NCBI GenBank assembly: GCA_017399625.1
Contig: JAFQBT010000009.1
Coordinates: 1 to 32,857 of the forward strand
DNA from: Oscillospiraceae bacterium
GTDB taxonomy: Bacteria > Bacillota > Clostridia > Oscillospirales > Ruminococcaceae
Length of the DNA stretch: 32,857 bases
Direction of reading: 5' to 3'
The position numbers and the translations under genes are program-made. Under the pieces are notes generated by a model that saw only the letters and a program-made list of their open reading frames with translations, ran no database searches and was not told where the DNA came from. Position 1 is the first letter of the stretch; each line of letters starts with the position of its first letter. This document shows, in pieces, positions 14,319 through 21,897 of the stretch.

Positions 14319-15377
14319 TCAGATGATGTAAACATAGGGCAGCGTCATGAAAAACGCGATGATAAGCGCAACTATCATTGCCGGAGAAGTGAGGAAAATA
14401 ACCGCTTTTCTTCCGGGAGTAAAAACCGTTCTGCTCTGTTCAAAGCGGAACATATCCTTATATTTTGCAAGAACAAGCGCAAGAGCTATTACGGAAAGTA
14501 TAATGCAGATTAAATTATACGCAAGGTTTGCAAAATACCAGCTTTCCTCTGTCATGGTCGGATAGAGAAATTCAAAAACCGTGGCAATGCTGTTGTTCAC
14601 AAAATGGATTATCACGCCCACCCAGAGGGAACCGGTACGCATCACGAAATATCCAATGCAGAGCCCGAGAATAAAAGCATAGGGCATCTGGATAAGATTG
14701 AGATGGAAAATTCCGAAAATCAGCGATGAGGCAGCAAGGGCAAAAACGTCGCCGAACCGGCGGAGGCTCTGCATCACGATTCCGCGGAATATGATTTCCT
14801 CGATGAAAGCCGGCGCAACTGTAAGGGAAAGAACATAGAATATCAGCGCGGGAAAAGTTTCCGGCGTTTCCATTTCCGGCATGGTGATTCCGATTCCGAA
14901 AGCACCGAGAGCCGATGCAAGAAGTTCCGTTGCATAGGAAGCCGCAACTCCAACTCCGAGACTTATGAAAAATCCGCCGGCGGTAAGATCCGCTTTTGTT
15001 TTCCGGAACGGCAGCGCAACCTTAAGGGGAATTTTCACGCAGAGGGCATAAATCCCGAAAGGAACCAGAAGGGTGAAAATATATGTCACAAGGTTGAAGA
15101 TCCATTCAACCGTTTCGGTAACGTAAAATTCGCCGTGGATATTCGCCAGCGGGAACAGAAGATCGATTATCACATAATAGATGATTCCGGAAAAAAGTGC
15201 CAGCGCAACATATCCGATGGATGCAAGGCCGATTCCGTTTCCGGCGCCGCGGATAAGGCGTTTTTCCTTTTTCCAGAGCGGTTCAACGTATGGATTATAA
15301 AAACCGTTTCCGGTGTGATAAACCGTTTCGGAAGAATTTCCCTGGGAAAAACGGTTCTGCTCTTCATAAAAAGCCAT
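14319..15377 (-). CDS. CPBP-family intramembrane metalloprotease (CAAX protease-like)
   Basis: A 352-residue protein with a hydrophilic N-terminus of about 45 residues and about eight membrane helices. The three CPBP motifs are complete: EEIIFRG (Glu193, Glu194, Arg198), FGIFH (His225) and HFVNN (His258, Asn262). Such proteins are glutamate/metal intramembrane proteases; bacterial members act in bacteriocin self-immunity, peptide maturation or have no known substrate. The start at 15377 has GGAGGTG 5 bases upstream; the longer frame to 15419 lacks a ribosome site. Its pairing with tadA gives no functional hint. Confidence 0.9.
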   Translation of the reverse strand: MAFYEEQNRFSQGNSSETVYHTGNGFYNPYVEPLWKKEKRLIRGAGNGIGLASIGYVALALFSGIIYYVIIDLLFPLANIHGEFYVTETVEWIFNLVTYIFTLLVPFGIYALCVKIPLKVALPFRKTKADLTAGGFFISLGVGVAASYATELLASALGAFGIGITMPEMETPETFPALIFYVLSLTVAPAFIEEIIFRGIVMQSLRRFGDVFALAASSLIFGIFHLNLIQMPYAFILGLCIGYFVMRTGSLWVGVIIHFVNNSIATVFEFLYPTMTEESWYFANLAYNLICIILSVIALALVLAKYKDMFRFEQSRTVFTPGRKAVIFLTSPAMIVALIIAFFMTLPYVYII

Positions 15378-15404
15378 CAGCACACCTCCGATAAAATTTC
15401 GTTT

Positions 15405-15433
15405 ATAATACAATATCACAAAATTCGATTCAA
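15405..15433 (-). promoter_or_regulatory. Promoter of the CPBP-tadA operon
   Basis: On the minus strand TTGAAT (15433-15428), a 17-base spacer and TATTAT (15410-15405). It lies 28 bases before the CPBP start codon, leaving a short leader with the GGAGGTG site. Confidence 0.65.
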
Positions 15434-15470
15434 GAAAACCTTTTATTTGTAAATTTTATTCAGGAAACTG

Positions 15471-15499
15471 TTGACATCGCCCTTTTGCTGTAATATACT
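15471..15499 (+). promoter_or_regulatory. Promoter of the metal-resistance operon
   Basis: TTGACA (15471-15476), 17 bases, TATACT (15494-15499): near consensus. The transcription start would be about 15506, just before the inverted-repeat operator. Confidence 0.85.
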
Positions 15500-15511
15500 G
15501 TGGTTGAAAAT

Positions 15512-15531
15512 ATATGAACGATTGTTCATAT
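15512..15531 (+). promoter_or_regulatory. ArsR/SmtB-type operator
   Basis: ATATGAAC-GATT-GTTCATAT is a perfect 8-4-8 inverted repeat immediately downstream of the -10 box, and GTTCATA recurs at 15532-15538. TGAAC/GTTCA half-sites are typical of SmtB/CzrA/CadC regulators. Repressor binding here would block transcription, and metal would release it. Confidence 0.85.
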
Positions 15532-15561
15532 GTTCATACTTTCACTTACGGAGATGATAGT

Positions 15562-15903
15562 TTGGCCGAAATCCACCCCGAACATGCCCATATAATCGAA
15601 CAGACGAAGGCGAACATGCCTTCCGACGAAATCCTTGAAAAAACCGCGGAGGTCTTCAAGGTTTTCGGCGACAAAACAAGAATCCGCATTCTTGCGGCTC
15701 TTTCCGAAGGCGAAATGTGCGTCTGCTGCCTTTGCGACCTTCTTGAAATGAGCCAGAGCGCCGTTTCCCACCAGCTTTCCGTATTAAAAGCCGCAAGGCT
15801 TATCAAAAGCCGCCGCGAGGGAAAACAGATGTATTATTCCCTTGATGACGCCCATATCGGTGCAATTCTCTGCACCGGAATTTCACACGTTGAGGAGGAT
15901 TAA
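15562..15903 (+). CDS. ArsR/SmtB-family metal-sensing repressor
   Basis: I place the start at the TTG at 15562, giving 113 residues, because GGAG lies 8 bases upstream. The in-frame ATG at 15514 falls inside the operator only about 8 bases after the predicted transcription start, with no ribosome site. The winged helix contains the recognition helix SQSAVSHQLSVLKAARLI. Two metal-site signatures are visible. MCVCCLC (Cys53, 55, 56, 58) sits where CadC has its CVC thiolate site. D96-x-H98-x10-H109-x2-E112 reproduces the alpha-5 zinc site of SmtB/CzrA exactly. It should sense Zn and/or Cd/Pb and repress itself and the ATPase that starts 2 bases after its stop. Confidence 0.93.
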   Translation: MAEIHPEHAHIIEQTKANMPSDEILEKTAEVFKVFGDKTRIRILAALSEGEMCVCCLCDLLEMSQSAVSHQLSVLKAARLIKSRREGKQMYYSLDDAHIGAILCTGISHVEED

Positions 15904-15905
15904 GA

Positions 15906-17915
15906 ATGAGCGAACATTGCCATGAGCACGAATGCCATTGCCGTGAGCACGAACACGAACACCACGAGCACAGACATTGCCACGATGACCATTGTTCATG
16001 CCATGATGAGCACTGCCACGATGACCACTGCGGATGCGGCCACGACCACCATGGTCATTCCTGCTCCTGCCACGGCGGAAAAGACAGCGGCGAAATCAAA
16101 AAAGAGCTCATTATAATCGGAATCTGCGCCGCTGTTTTTTTCCTCAGCTTTATTCCGGTGCTCAAGCCTTTTGCCCTCTGGATCTGCCTTGCGGTAACCC
16201 TTGCTGCCGGAAAAGACGTGCTCAAAGAAGGGCTTGAAGATCTTTTGCATTTCCATTTCGGTGAGGAAACCCTTATGTCCATCGCGGTTGTTGCGGCTTT
16301 TCTCATCGGCGAATACGTTGAAGGAACCATGGTTGCCCTGCTCTTCACCTTTGGCGAAAACCTTGAGGGGCTTGCGGTGGACCGTTCCAAAAAGAACATT
16401 GCCGCTCTTGCGGATATCCGCCCGGATACCGCAAATATTATCTGTCCCGATGACGGCGATATTGAAACCGTTCCCGCAAAGGAAGTTGAAACCGGCACCG
16501 AAATAATCGTTAAGGTCGGCGAAAGAGTTCCGTTGGACTGCCGTGTTCTTTCCGAAAGCGTTATGGCGGATTCCTCCGCCCTCACCGGTGAAAGCCTTCC
16601 TGTTCATATCGAAAAAGGCGGAATCCTCAAGGCCGGATGCGTCGTTCTCGGAAGTCCCGCCCATTGCGAAACAGTAAGCGGCTATGGCGATTCCGCCGCC
16701 GCAAGAATCATCGAAATGGTGGAGGGTGCTTCCGCAAAGAAAGGCGCAACGGAAAAATTCATCACCCGTTTTTCCGAAATTTATACCCCTATCGTAATCG
16801 TTCTTGCGCTTCTGGTTTTCATTGTTCCCTGGGCTTTCGGATGGCTTGATTTTTCCGAAGCCACCCACCGCGCCCTTGTTTTCCTTGTTTCAAGCTGCCC
16901 CTGCGCCCTTGTTCTTTCGATTCCTCTTGCCTATTTTGCGGGAATCGGCTCCGCTTCCAGAAACGGAGTTATCATCAAGGGTTCGGAATATTGCGAGCGC
17001 CTTGCAAACGTTAAAAACGCGGTTTTTGATAAGACCGGAACCCTCACTTCCGGCGTTCTCCGGGTTGCGGAAATCCGCACAGCCGGAAATTATTCCGAAG
17101 AGGAAATCCTCCGCTATGCCGCCGCGGCGGAAGCTCTTTCCGACCACCCCATTGCAAAATGCGTTGTTGCGGAAGCGGAAAAACGCGGCATTGAATTTCC
17201 CTCTGCCGATAAAGTAAACGAGATTGCCGGCGAGGGAGTTACCGTCAGCTTCGGCGAAACGAAGGTCATTTGCGGCAACAAAAAGCTTTTTGAGCACATG
17301 AGCATCGAGCTCCCGGAAGAAAACGGCGCAAATCTTTATATCGCCATCGATTCCTCCTTTGCCGGAAGCATTTTCCTCGAGGATACAGTCCGGGAGGAAG
17401 CAAAATCCTCCCTTGAAAAGCTCCGTTCCCTCGGCGTTGAGCACAGCTTCATGCTCACCGGGGATAATGAGCACGCCGCCGCAAAAACCGCAGAGGAATG
17501 CGGTGTCGAAGGCTTTTTTGCCTCTCTTATGCCGGAGGATAAAGTTGACCGCATTGAGGAAATCAAGAAGAGCGGAACCACCGTTTTCACCGGCGACGGC
17601 ATCAACGATGCTCCGGTGCTCGCGGCTGCTGATATCGGCGCCGCAATGGGCATGGGAACCGATGCGGCCATCGAATCCGCGGATATCGTCCTTATGAAAG
17701 GCGGCATTGCCGCACTTCCGAAGGCGGTTGCCATCGCAAAGAAAATCATGGTCTGCGTCCGCCAGAACGTCTTTTTTATCATGGCGGTGAAGGTCGCGGT
17801 GCTCATTCTCGGAGCTCTCGGCTATGCACCCATCTGGCTTGCTGTTTTCGCGGATGTAGGCGTTTGCCTCATCACCGTTCTCTGGTCGCTCCGCCTTCTC
17901 AGAATCAAAATTTGA
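15906..17915 (+). CDS. Zn/Cd/Pb-exporting P1B-type ATPase with His/Cys-rich N-terminus
   Basis: A 669-residue heavy-metal pump of the ZntA/CadA type. Residues 1-56 contain 21 His and 11 Cys in irregular HxH, CxC and HxC patterns and replace the usual HMA domain. Catalytic motifs are TGES (227-230), the transport-site CPC in SSCPCALVLS (331-333), DKTGT (Asp375) and GDGINDAPVLA. A His-Pro motif (DHPIAK) follows in the nucleotide domain. The CPC type and the paired SmtB/CadC-like repressor point to Zn2+/Cd2+/Pb2+ efflux rather than copper. The repressor gene lies 2 bases upstream with the GAGGAGG site in its last codons. Confidence 0.95.
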   Translation: MSEHCHEHECHCREHEHEHHEHRHCHDDHCSCHDEHCHDDHCGCGHDHHGHSCSCHGGKDSGEIKKELIIIGICAAVFFLSFIPVLKPFALWICLAVTLAAGKDVLKEGLEDLLHFHFGEETLMSIAVVAAFLIGEYVEGTMVALLFTFGENLEGLAVDRSKKNIAALADIRPDTANIICPDDGDIETVPAKEVETGTEIIVKVGERVPLDCRVLSESVMADSSALTGESLPVHIEKGGILKAGCVVLGSPAHCETVSGYGDSAAARIIEMVEGASAKKGATEKFITRFSEIYTPIVIVLALLVFIVPWAFGWLDFSEATHRALVFLVSSCPCALVLSIPLAYFAGIGSASRNGVIIKGSEYCERLANVKNAVFDKTGTLTSGVLRVAEIRTAGNYSEEEILRYAAAAEALSDHPIAKCVVAEAEKRGIEFPSADKVNEIAGEGVTVSFGETKVICGNKKLFEHMSIELPEENGANLYIAIDSSFAGSIFLEDTVREEAKSSLEKLRSLGVEHSFMLTGDNEHAAAKTAEECGVEGFFASLMPEDKVDRIEEIKKSGTTVFTGDGINDAPVLAAADIGAAMGMGTDAAIESADIVLMKGGIAALPKAVAIAKKIMVCVRQNVFFIMAVKVAVLILGALGYAPIWLAVFADVGVCLITVLWSLRLLRIKI

Positions 17916-17929
17916 AATTTTGCAGACAA

Positions 17930-17959
17930 AAACGGCACCCTTCCGGGTGCCGTTTTTTT
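17930..17959 (+). terminator. Bidirectional terminator between ATPase and MazG genes
   Basis: AACGGCACCC (17931-17940) and GGGTGCCGTT (17945-17954) form a perfect 10-bp stem with a TTCC loop and T7. The left flank is A-rich, so it also serves the convergent minus-strand gene, whose stop lies in the right T-run. Confidence 0.92.
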
Positions 17960-18296
17960 ATTTCTTCAGTTCCGTATATTTTTCCTTGCTTCCGTAGGCA
18001 AGCTCAACGGGATATTTTTCGCTGTTGCGGCGCACCTTCGACTGAATAATCTCATCAAGGTCAAGCCCGCAGCAATCCGCCATGAGGATGCAGTAGTTGA
18101 GAACGTCCGCCAGCTCCTCCCTTATCTTTTCGTTCTTGCCATCACACCGAAGGTCATCGGCGCTCCATTGGAAAATTTCAAGAAGCTCCGCCGCCTCGAG
18201 GGAGATGGAAATTGCAAGATCCTTCGGGTTGTGGAACTGTTTCCAGTTCCGGTCGTCCCGGAATTTAAGCACCATATCAATAGTTTCCTGTTTCAT
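17958..18296 (-). CDS. MazG-like nucleotide pyrophosphohydrolase (RS21-C6 type)
   Basis: A 112-residue single-domain all-alpha NTP-PPase. RNWKQFHNPKDLAISISLEA and EIFQW are typical of the RS21-C6/dCTPP group. The metal-binding motif is intact: E37xxE40 and E61xxD64. It likely hydrolyses a noncanonical or surplus (d)NTP to the monophosphate and pyrophosphate. Its ATG overlaps the TGA of the upstream FliB-like gene (TGATG at 18298-18294), so the two are coupled. GAGGTG inside the upstream coding end provides the ribosome site. Confidence 0.9.
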   Translation of the reverse strand: MKQETIDMVLKFRDDRNWKQFHNPKDLAISISLEAAELLEIFQWSADDLRCDGKNEKIREELADVLNYCILMADCCGLDLDEIIQSKVRRNSEKYPVELAYGSKEKYTELKK

Positions 18297-19198
18297 CAGA
18301 GCACCTCTTCGTCAAAAATAATTCTTAAAATCAAATCTTTATTTTCATCGGAATATTCGATTTCCGAGGACCAGAGCCTTGCGGCTTCATTGAGCCCAAC
18401 CTGCTCCGCCGCTTTTTCGGTCATATAAAAGCAAAGGACGGAGAACGCAAGGGAAATTTTCGGATATTCCGGGCAGAAATGGCGGAAAATAAAATAGCAG
18501 AGAAGCTGTTCCGCGGCATTTTCGTCTTTGATTTCCGGCGGCGCGGGATTTTTTATTATGCCCTCGAGGACCTTCGTCCAGCTTTCATCAAGGCGTTCCA
18601 ACGCAAGGCAGTTTTCCGCCCATTTTCCGTAATCCGTTTCCGGAGATACTGCGCCGAAAATTGCGAAAGCATCGGAAATGCGCTCCGCTATGGCTTTCTC
18701 CCGGTTCTGCAAAGCGGCAAAAACCCGCTCCCGGGTTTCGAAAAAAACGTCCTCATCTTCGGAGGGATAAGGATCCTCTTCATCCTTGCCGATTTCGACG
18801 ATTTCCGTTCTGCTTTCCTTTTCAAGGATTATCCTTGCGGCTTCCTCACAGCAAAGACCAAGGCCGATTTCTGTGCGGCTGTCATAAAAATTCCGGAATC
18901 GCGGGTGGTCGTCGCAAATCTGGGAAAGGGCTTCCTCCCCGAGGTTTATGTAAATTTCGCAGAGGTTCCGGTCGTTGAGAAACGGACAGCGGTCATTTTC
19001 GCAAAGGCGGAAAGAGCCGCCCTCCGGGGAAAAATCGATGTTTTCCCGGAGCTTTTTTCCGAAACCGCCGGGAATGCTTTTATAATATTCCGCGGTTTTT
19101 GGGTCAACGTCGATTTCCCAGCCGATACAGCAGCTGTGTCGGCATTTATCGGCGATGCAGCTGAAATTTCCGTAATAATCCGGCGCAAAGATCTTCAT
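18296..19198 (-). CDS. FliB-family Cys-cluster protein (flagellin lysine-N-methylase-like)
   Basis: A 300-residue cytoplasmic protein with the N-terminal cysteine signature of the FliB/YkgJ-like group: CIADKCRHSCCIGW (14-27), then CENDRCPFL, a further Cys in NLCEIY, QICDDHPRF and GLCCEEA. The cysteines probably hold an iron-sulfur or other metal centre. Members are annotated as flagellin lysine-N-methylases, and shorter versions occur in non-motile Clostridia. No flagellar gene lies in this window, so flagellin may not be the substrate. I start it at 19198 with GGAGGTG 6 bases upstream; the longer frame to 19306 would cross the promoter. Confidence 0.8.
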   Translation of the reverse strand: MKIFAPDYYGNFSCIADKCRHSCCIGWEIDVDPKTAEYYKSIPGGFGKKLRENIDFSPEGGSFRLCENDRCPFLNDRNLCEIYINLGEEALSQICDDHPRFRNFYDSRTEIGLGLCCEEAARIILEKESRTEIVEIGKDEEDPYPSEDEDVFFETRERVFAALQNREKAIAERISDAFAIFGAVSPETDYGKWAENCLALERLDESWTKVLEGIIKNPAPPEIKDENAAEQLLCYFIFRHFCPEYPKISLAFSVLCFYMTEKAAEQVGLNEAARLWSSEIEYSDENKDLILRIIFDEEVL

Positions 19199-19234
19199 CG
19201 GATACACCTCCGCTTCAATAAAAATCACGGTTAT

Positions 19235-19263
19235 AATATAGCACAAAGGCGGAAAGATTACAA
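19235..19263 (-). promoter_or_regulatory. Promoter of the FliB-like/MazG operon
   Basis: On the minus strand TTGTAA (19263-19258), 17 bases, TATATT (19240-19235), followed by a leader of about 30 bases with GGAGGTG. Confidence 0.65.
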
Positions 19264-19321
19264 ATCCGCCGCTCCCGAAAAGATTGTCGAAGGATTTTTT
19301 GCGCAAAAATCAAAAGAAGTG

Positions 19322-19351
19322 TTGACATCGGGGCGCTTTTTATGATATATT
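19322..19351 (+). promoter_or_regulatory. Promoter of the tRNA-Ser genes
   Basis: TTGACA (19322-19327), 18 bases, TATATT (19346-19351), ending 13 bases before the first tRNA. Both tRNAs and the terminator at 19592 fit one transcript. Confidence 0.75.
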
Positions 19352-19364
19352 ATAATTCAGCCGT

Positions 19365-19451
19365 GGAGAGGTGTCCGAGCGGTTTAAGGAGCCGGTCTTG
19401 AAAACCGGTGACTCGAAAGAGCCATGGGTTCGAATCCCATCCTCTCCGCCA
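19365..19451 (+). tRNA. tRNA-Ser(TGA)
   Basis: The acceptor stem GGAGAGG/CCTCTCC, the anticodon arm CCGGT-CTTGAAA-ACCGG with anticodon TGA at 19399-19401, the long class II variable arm typical of tRNA-Ser, the T-arm GGGTTCGAATCCC and an encoded GCCA end are all visible. Confidence 0.96.
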
Positions 19452-19497
19452 ACACCTTAAAAAGGCAACTGAATATTATAACGAGAACGTTACATTT

Positions 19498-19590
19498 GGA
19501 GAAGTACTCAAGTGGTGACGAGGCGCCCCTGCTAAGGGCGTAGGCTGGCTCAAAACTGGCGCGAGGGTTCGAGTCCCTCCTTCTCCGCCA
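19498..19590 (+). tRNA. tRNA-Ser(GCT)
   Basis: The acceptor stem GGAGAAG/CTTCTCC, the anticodon arm CGCCC-CTGCTAA-GGGCG with anticodon GCT at 19531-19533, a long variable arm, GGGTTCGAGTCCC and an encoded GCCA end. The last 23 bases of this gene are repeated at 20919-20941, the start of a second copy of a longer repeat. Confidence 0.96.
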
Positions 19591-19591
19591 A

Positions 19592-19628
19592 AAAAGAACG
19601 ACAAACTTTTTGTTTGTCGTTCTTTTTT
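19592..19628 (+). terminator. Terminator after the tRNA-Ser pair
   Basis: AAAAGAACGACAAAC pairs with GTTTGTCGTTCTTTT around a short T-rich loop and is followed by T's. The same terminator is repeated at 20942-20979. Confidence 0.92.
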
Positions 19629-19652
19629 TATCGAAAAAAACTCATAACTTTG

Positions 19653-19661
19653 TGGTATAAT
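19653..19661 (+). promoter_or_regulatory. Extended -10 promoter of the first XRE cassette
   Basis: TGGTATAAT has a consensus -10 with TGn extension and no recognisable -35. TTCGATAAAT (19665-19674) directly follows, covering the expected start of transcription, and could be an operator. The leader to the XRE gene is about 155 bases (19668-19821); I see no known RNA element in it. Confidence 0.7.
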
Positions 19662-19821
19662 CTATTCGATAAATAAGAATTTGCGGATGAGTTCATATAT
19701 CTTTGTAATTTTTGCAACGCAACCTGAAATTTACATTTGGAAACGGCAAATTGGTGGTATGTTTTTGCTGAGTGTTCTATAATTCAAGCAACACAGCGTT
19801 AAAAAAATAAGGAGAAATATT

Positions 19822-20616
19822 ATGACATTTGGTGAAAAGCTATCAAAATTAAGAAAAGAATACAACTATACACAGGAACAGCTTGCCGACATATTCGGCG
19901 TTTCCCGTCAGACGGTAAGTAAATGGGAGTCGGATATCGCATATCCCGAAACCGATAAACTGATAAAAATCGGAAAGCTGTTTGAATGTTCGATGGATTA
20001 TCTTCTCAATGAGGATATTACCGAAAAGCAAGGTTTACAGCGTGTTGAAAAAGAAAGCATTTTGGATAAACTGAAATTGCAGATTCACGAACGCAAGAGC
20101 GAAAAAATGATTTTCGGTATGCCGCTTTACCATATCGGAAGAAACGCACACGGATTCTTTGCAATAGGAATAAAAGCCCGCGGAGTATTTTCCTTCGGTC
20201 TGCTTTCACGGGGTGTTTTCTCGTTCGGCATACTCTCGCTTGGAGTCATTTCCATAGGCCTGTTGTCACTTGGCCTGATTGCGGCAGGTGTGTTCTCTGC
20301 CGGACTTCTTGCTGTTGGTTCCATTGCTCTCGGTCTGTTTGCTGCGGGTGCAATCAGCATAGGACTCTTATCCTTCGGTGCGCTCTCGGTTGGCTGTTTC
20401 TCATCAGGTGCACTTGCTATTGGTAAATATATTGCCGTTGGCGACCACGCCCATGCTATGATTGCAATTGGTCAAACCGTGGCAGACGGAAGTGTTTACA
20501 GCCACATCGGAGATTTGAATACAGCAGATATTCCAAAAATTGTGCAGTGGCTTGATGGCAATGTTCCGTCCTGGCTCGGTCTTGCAAAAGAGATTTTTAA
20601 ATTTTATATTCAATAA
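19822..20616 (+). CDS. XRE regulator fused to a hydrophobic Gly pentad-repeat domain
   Basis: A 264-residue protein with AGGAG 8 bases upstream. Residues 1-65 are an XRE helix-turn-helix (TQEQLADIFGVSRQTVSKWE). After a charged linker, residues about 115-205 consist of about 17 five-residue units of form G-x-hydrophobic-[S/A]-x, for example GVFSF, GLLSR, GILSL, GVISI. This has the periodicity of a pentapeptide-repeat beta-helix, but with Gly in place of Ala and hydrophobic outward positions, so it may form a membrane-associated helix instead. A polar tail of about 55 residues ends it. Similar HTH-plus-repeat proteins exist in gut Firmicutes without known function. It is AT-richer than its neighbours and lies in a tandem cassette. 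Confidence 0.88.
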   Translation: MTFGEKLSKLRKEYNYTQEQLADIFGVSRQTVSKWESDIAYPETDKLIKIGKLFECSMDYLLNEDITEKQGLQRVEKESILDKLKLQIHERKSEKMIFGMPLYHIGRNAHGFFAIGIKARGVFSFGLLSRGVFSFGILSLGVISIGLLSLGLIAAGVFSAGLLAVGSIALGLFAAGAISIGLLSFGALSVGCFSSGALAIGKYIAVGDHAHAMIAIGQTVADGSVYSHIGDLNTADIPKIVQWLDGNVPSWLGLAKEIFKFYIQ

Positions 20617-20617
20617 A

Positions 20618-20730
20618 TTCCAATTTATCAAACTGCACAGCTATGCGCCCAATCGCTTTTTATCTCCATTCGAGCACTGTTATACTGCTCTTTCGCAAAC
20701 AAAAAAGACATCCTTTCGGATGTCTTTTTT
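20618..20730 (+). repeat. Cassette 3' boundary repeat, copy 1
   Basis: It runs from TTCCAATTTATCAAACTGC to the end of the terminator at 20730. It is similar over its whole length to 21898-22011, which follows the second XRE gene. Shared parts are CAATTTATC-AACTGCACAG, TTTTTATCTCCATT, TGCTCTTTCGCAAAC and the GACATCC hairpin. Confidence 0.88.
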
Positions 20731-20735
20731 GTTTT
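20701..20735 (+). terminator. Terminator of the first XRE cassette
   Basis: AAAAAAGACATCC (20701-20713) pairs perfectly with GGATGTCTTTTTT (20718-20730), loop TTTC. Confidence 0.92.
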
Positions 20736-20918
20736 TCTGAATAAGACCCTAACACCCGGAAGAGACGAAGGCGATCAGAAAACGATTCTGTGAATCGTTT
20801 TCCGCCGGAGAGATTTGCGAGTGTAAACGAAGCGACCGGAAATTTTTGTTTCAGCCGGAATTTTGTTAACGAGCAAGTGCCGAGCAAATCAATAAGTTTT
20901 TGCGAAGCAAAAGCTTAA
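20731..20918. other. Intergenic spacer between the tandem cassettes
   Basis: No gene is supported here; a 75-codon minus-strand frame overlaps the terminator and has no ribosome site. It holds a perfect 10-bp hairpin AAAACGATTC/GAATCGTTTT (20779-20801) and a small one, TTTTGC-GAA-GCAAAA (20898-20912), just before the repeated tRNA end. Confidence 0.6.
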
Positions 20919-21033
20919 TTCGAGTCCCTCCTTCTCCGCCAAAAAAGAACGACAAACTTTTGTTTGTCGTTCTTTTTTTATCGGCGAAAACTTATAACTT
21001 TGTGGTATAATCTATTCGATAAATAAGAATTTG
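20919..21033 (+). repeat. Cassette 5' boundary repeat, copy 2 (orphan tRNA-Ser 3' end)
   Basis: The second copy of 19568-19683. It starts with the last 23 bases of tRNA-Ser(GCT), including CCGCCA, but there is no tRNA body upstream, so it is a tRNA remnant. The terminator (20942-20979) and the TGGTATAAT promoter (21003-21011) are retained, followed by TTCGATAAAT (21015-21024). Confidence 0.93.
21003..21011 (+). promoter_or_regulatory. Extended -10 promoter of the second XRE cassette
   Basis: Same TGGTATAAT as in the first cassette. The leader to the gene is about 210 bases (to 21230); apart from the repeat I see nothing recognisable in it. Confidence 0.65.
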
Positions 21034-21230
21034 TTGAACCGATAGGTTTGTTAGAATTCCTATTGATGAATTAGTCAAACCGAAGTGAAAATGTACTGTA
21101 TATAAAATGTAAAAGTATTTTGACATGCTTTTTGATTGGTGTTAAAGTAAATTGATAGACATAAATCCAAAGATTTATTATGATGAGTATGCTTTTGATC
21201 GAAGCAAAATCAAAACGGGGTGGAACGGAT

Positions 21231-21857
21231 ATGAAAATCGGAATCAAACTCAAAAAAGCACGTAATGAAAAAGGATTAACCCAGGAGCAGGCGGCCGAAG
21301 CTCTTGGTGTCAGCAGACAGACAATTTCAAATTGGGAAAACAACAAGTCTTATCCTGATATAATCAGTGTGATTAAAATGAGTGATATTTATTCCGTAAG
21401 CCTTGACCACCTGCTCAAGGAGGAAAGATCAATGAGTCAAACTTATCAAAATTTTTTGGAAGAAAGCACCAATACGGTAAAAGCCAAAAAGAAGCTTGGA
21501 ACCATAGTGCTGATATCGACATATTTTCTTATCTGGGTCGTCTCAATGATAGTATTCTGGCAAGTAAAGGGACCAATAACTTCGGAGCTTGATATTATCT
21601 TCAGATGGATACTGTTGCCTTTCTTTTTACTGGTGTCAACGATTACCGTTTCAAAGAACGACTATTGGGGAAAAGGAAAATGGTTTTGTGTTATTGGCGC
21701 TGCGATAATGTTTCTTACTGTGCCTTACACACAATACGCAGAAGAAATGGGAATGATAACTTATTCTTTTCGTTTTCCTAACTTTCCTTATATGGCAGCA
21801 GGAATGATAGTTGCTTTATGCGGAATTGGAATAGGAGCCATTTGGCACAAAAAATGA
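21231..21857 (+). CDS. XRE regulator with C-terminal four-helix membrane domain
   Basis: A 208-residue protein. Residues 1-65 are an XRE helix-turn-helix (LTQEQAAEALGVSRQTISNWE) close in sequence to that of the preceding cassette gene. Membrane helices lie near 90-110, 122-140, 152-172 and 184-204. HTH proteins of this build are thought to be membrane-tethered regulators. I start it at ATG 21231 (GGGGTGG upstream) rather than 21180, since the HTH then begins at the usual distance. The base composition is AT-rich. It is the cargo of the second tandem cassette. Confidence 0.88.
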   Translation: MKIGIKLKKARNEKGLTQEQAAEALGVSRQTISNWENNKSYPDIISVIKMSDIYSVSLDHLLKEERSMSQTYQNFLEESTNTVKAKKKLGTIVLISTYFLIWVVSMIVFWQVKGPITSELDIIFRWILLPFFLLVSTITVSKNDYWGKGKWFCVIGAAIMFLTVPYTQYAEEMGMITYSFRFPNFPYMAAGMIVALCGIGIGAIWHKK

Positions 21858-21897
21858 AAATAACAAAGCTTGAAGTTGAAATCAATAGCAAGGCAAA

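Larger units (their letters stand above)
19568..19683 (+). repeat. Cassette 5' boundary repeat, copy 1 (includes tRNA 3' end)
   Basis: A 116-base segment starting at TTCGAGTCCCTCC in the T-arm of tRNA-Ser(GCT). It runs through the terminator and an extended -10 promoter to AAATAAGAATTTG. It is nearly identical to 20919-21033 (1350 bases away) with a few changes around the terminator loop and 19634-19642. Each copy stands in front of a different XRE regulator gene. Confidence 0.93.

Noticed and set aside
20660..20887. 75-codon minus-strand frame between the cassettes
   Set aside because: It overlaps the terminator hairpin of the first cassette and has no ribosome site; similar-looking frames arise from repeated terminator sequence.
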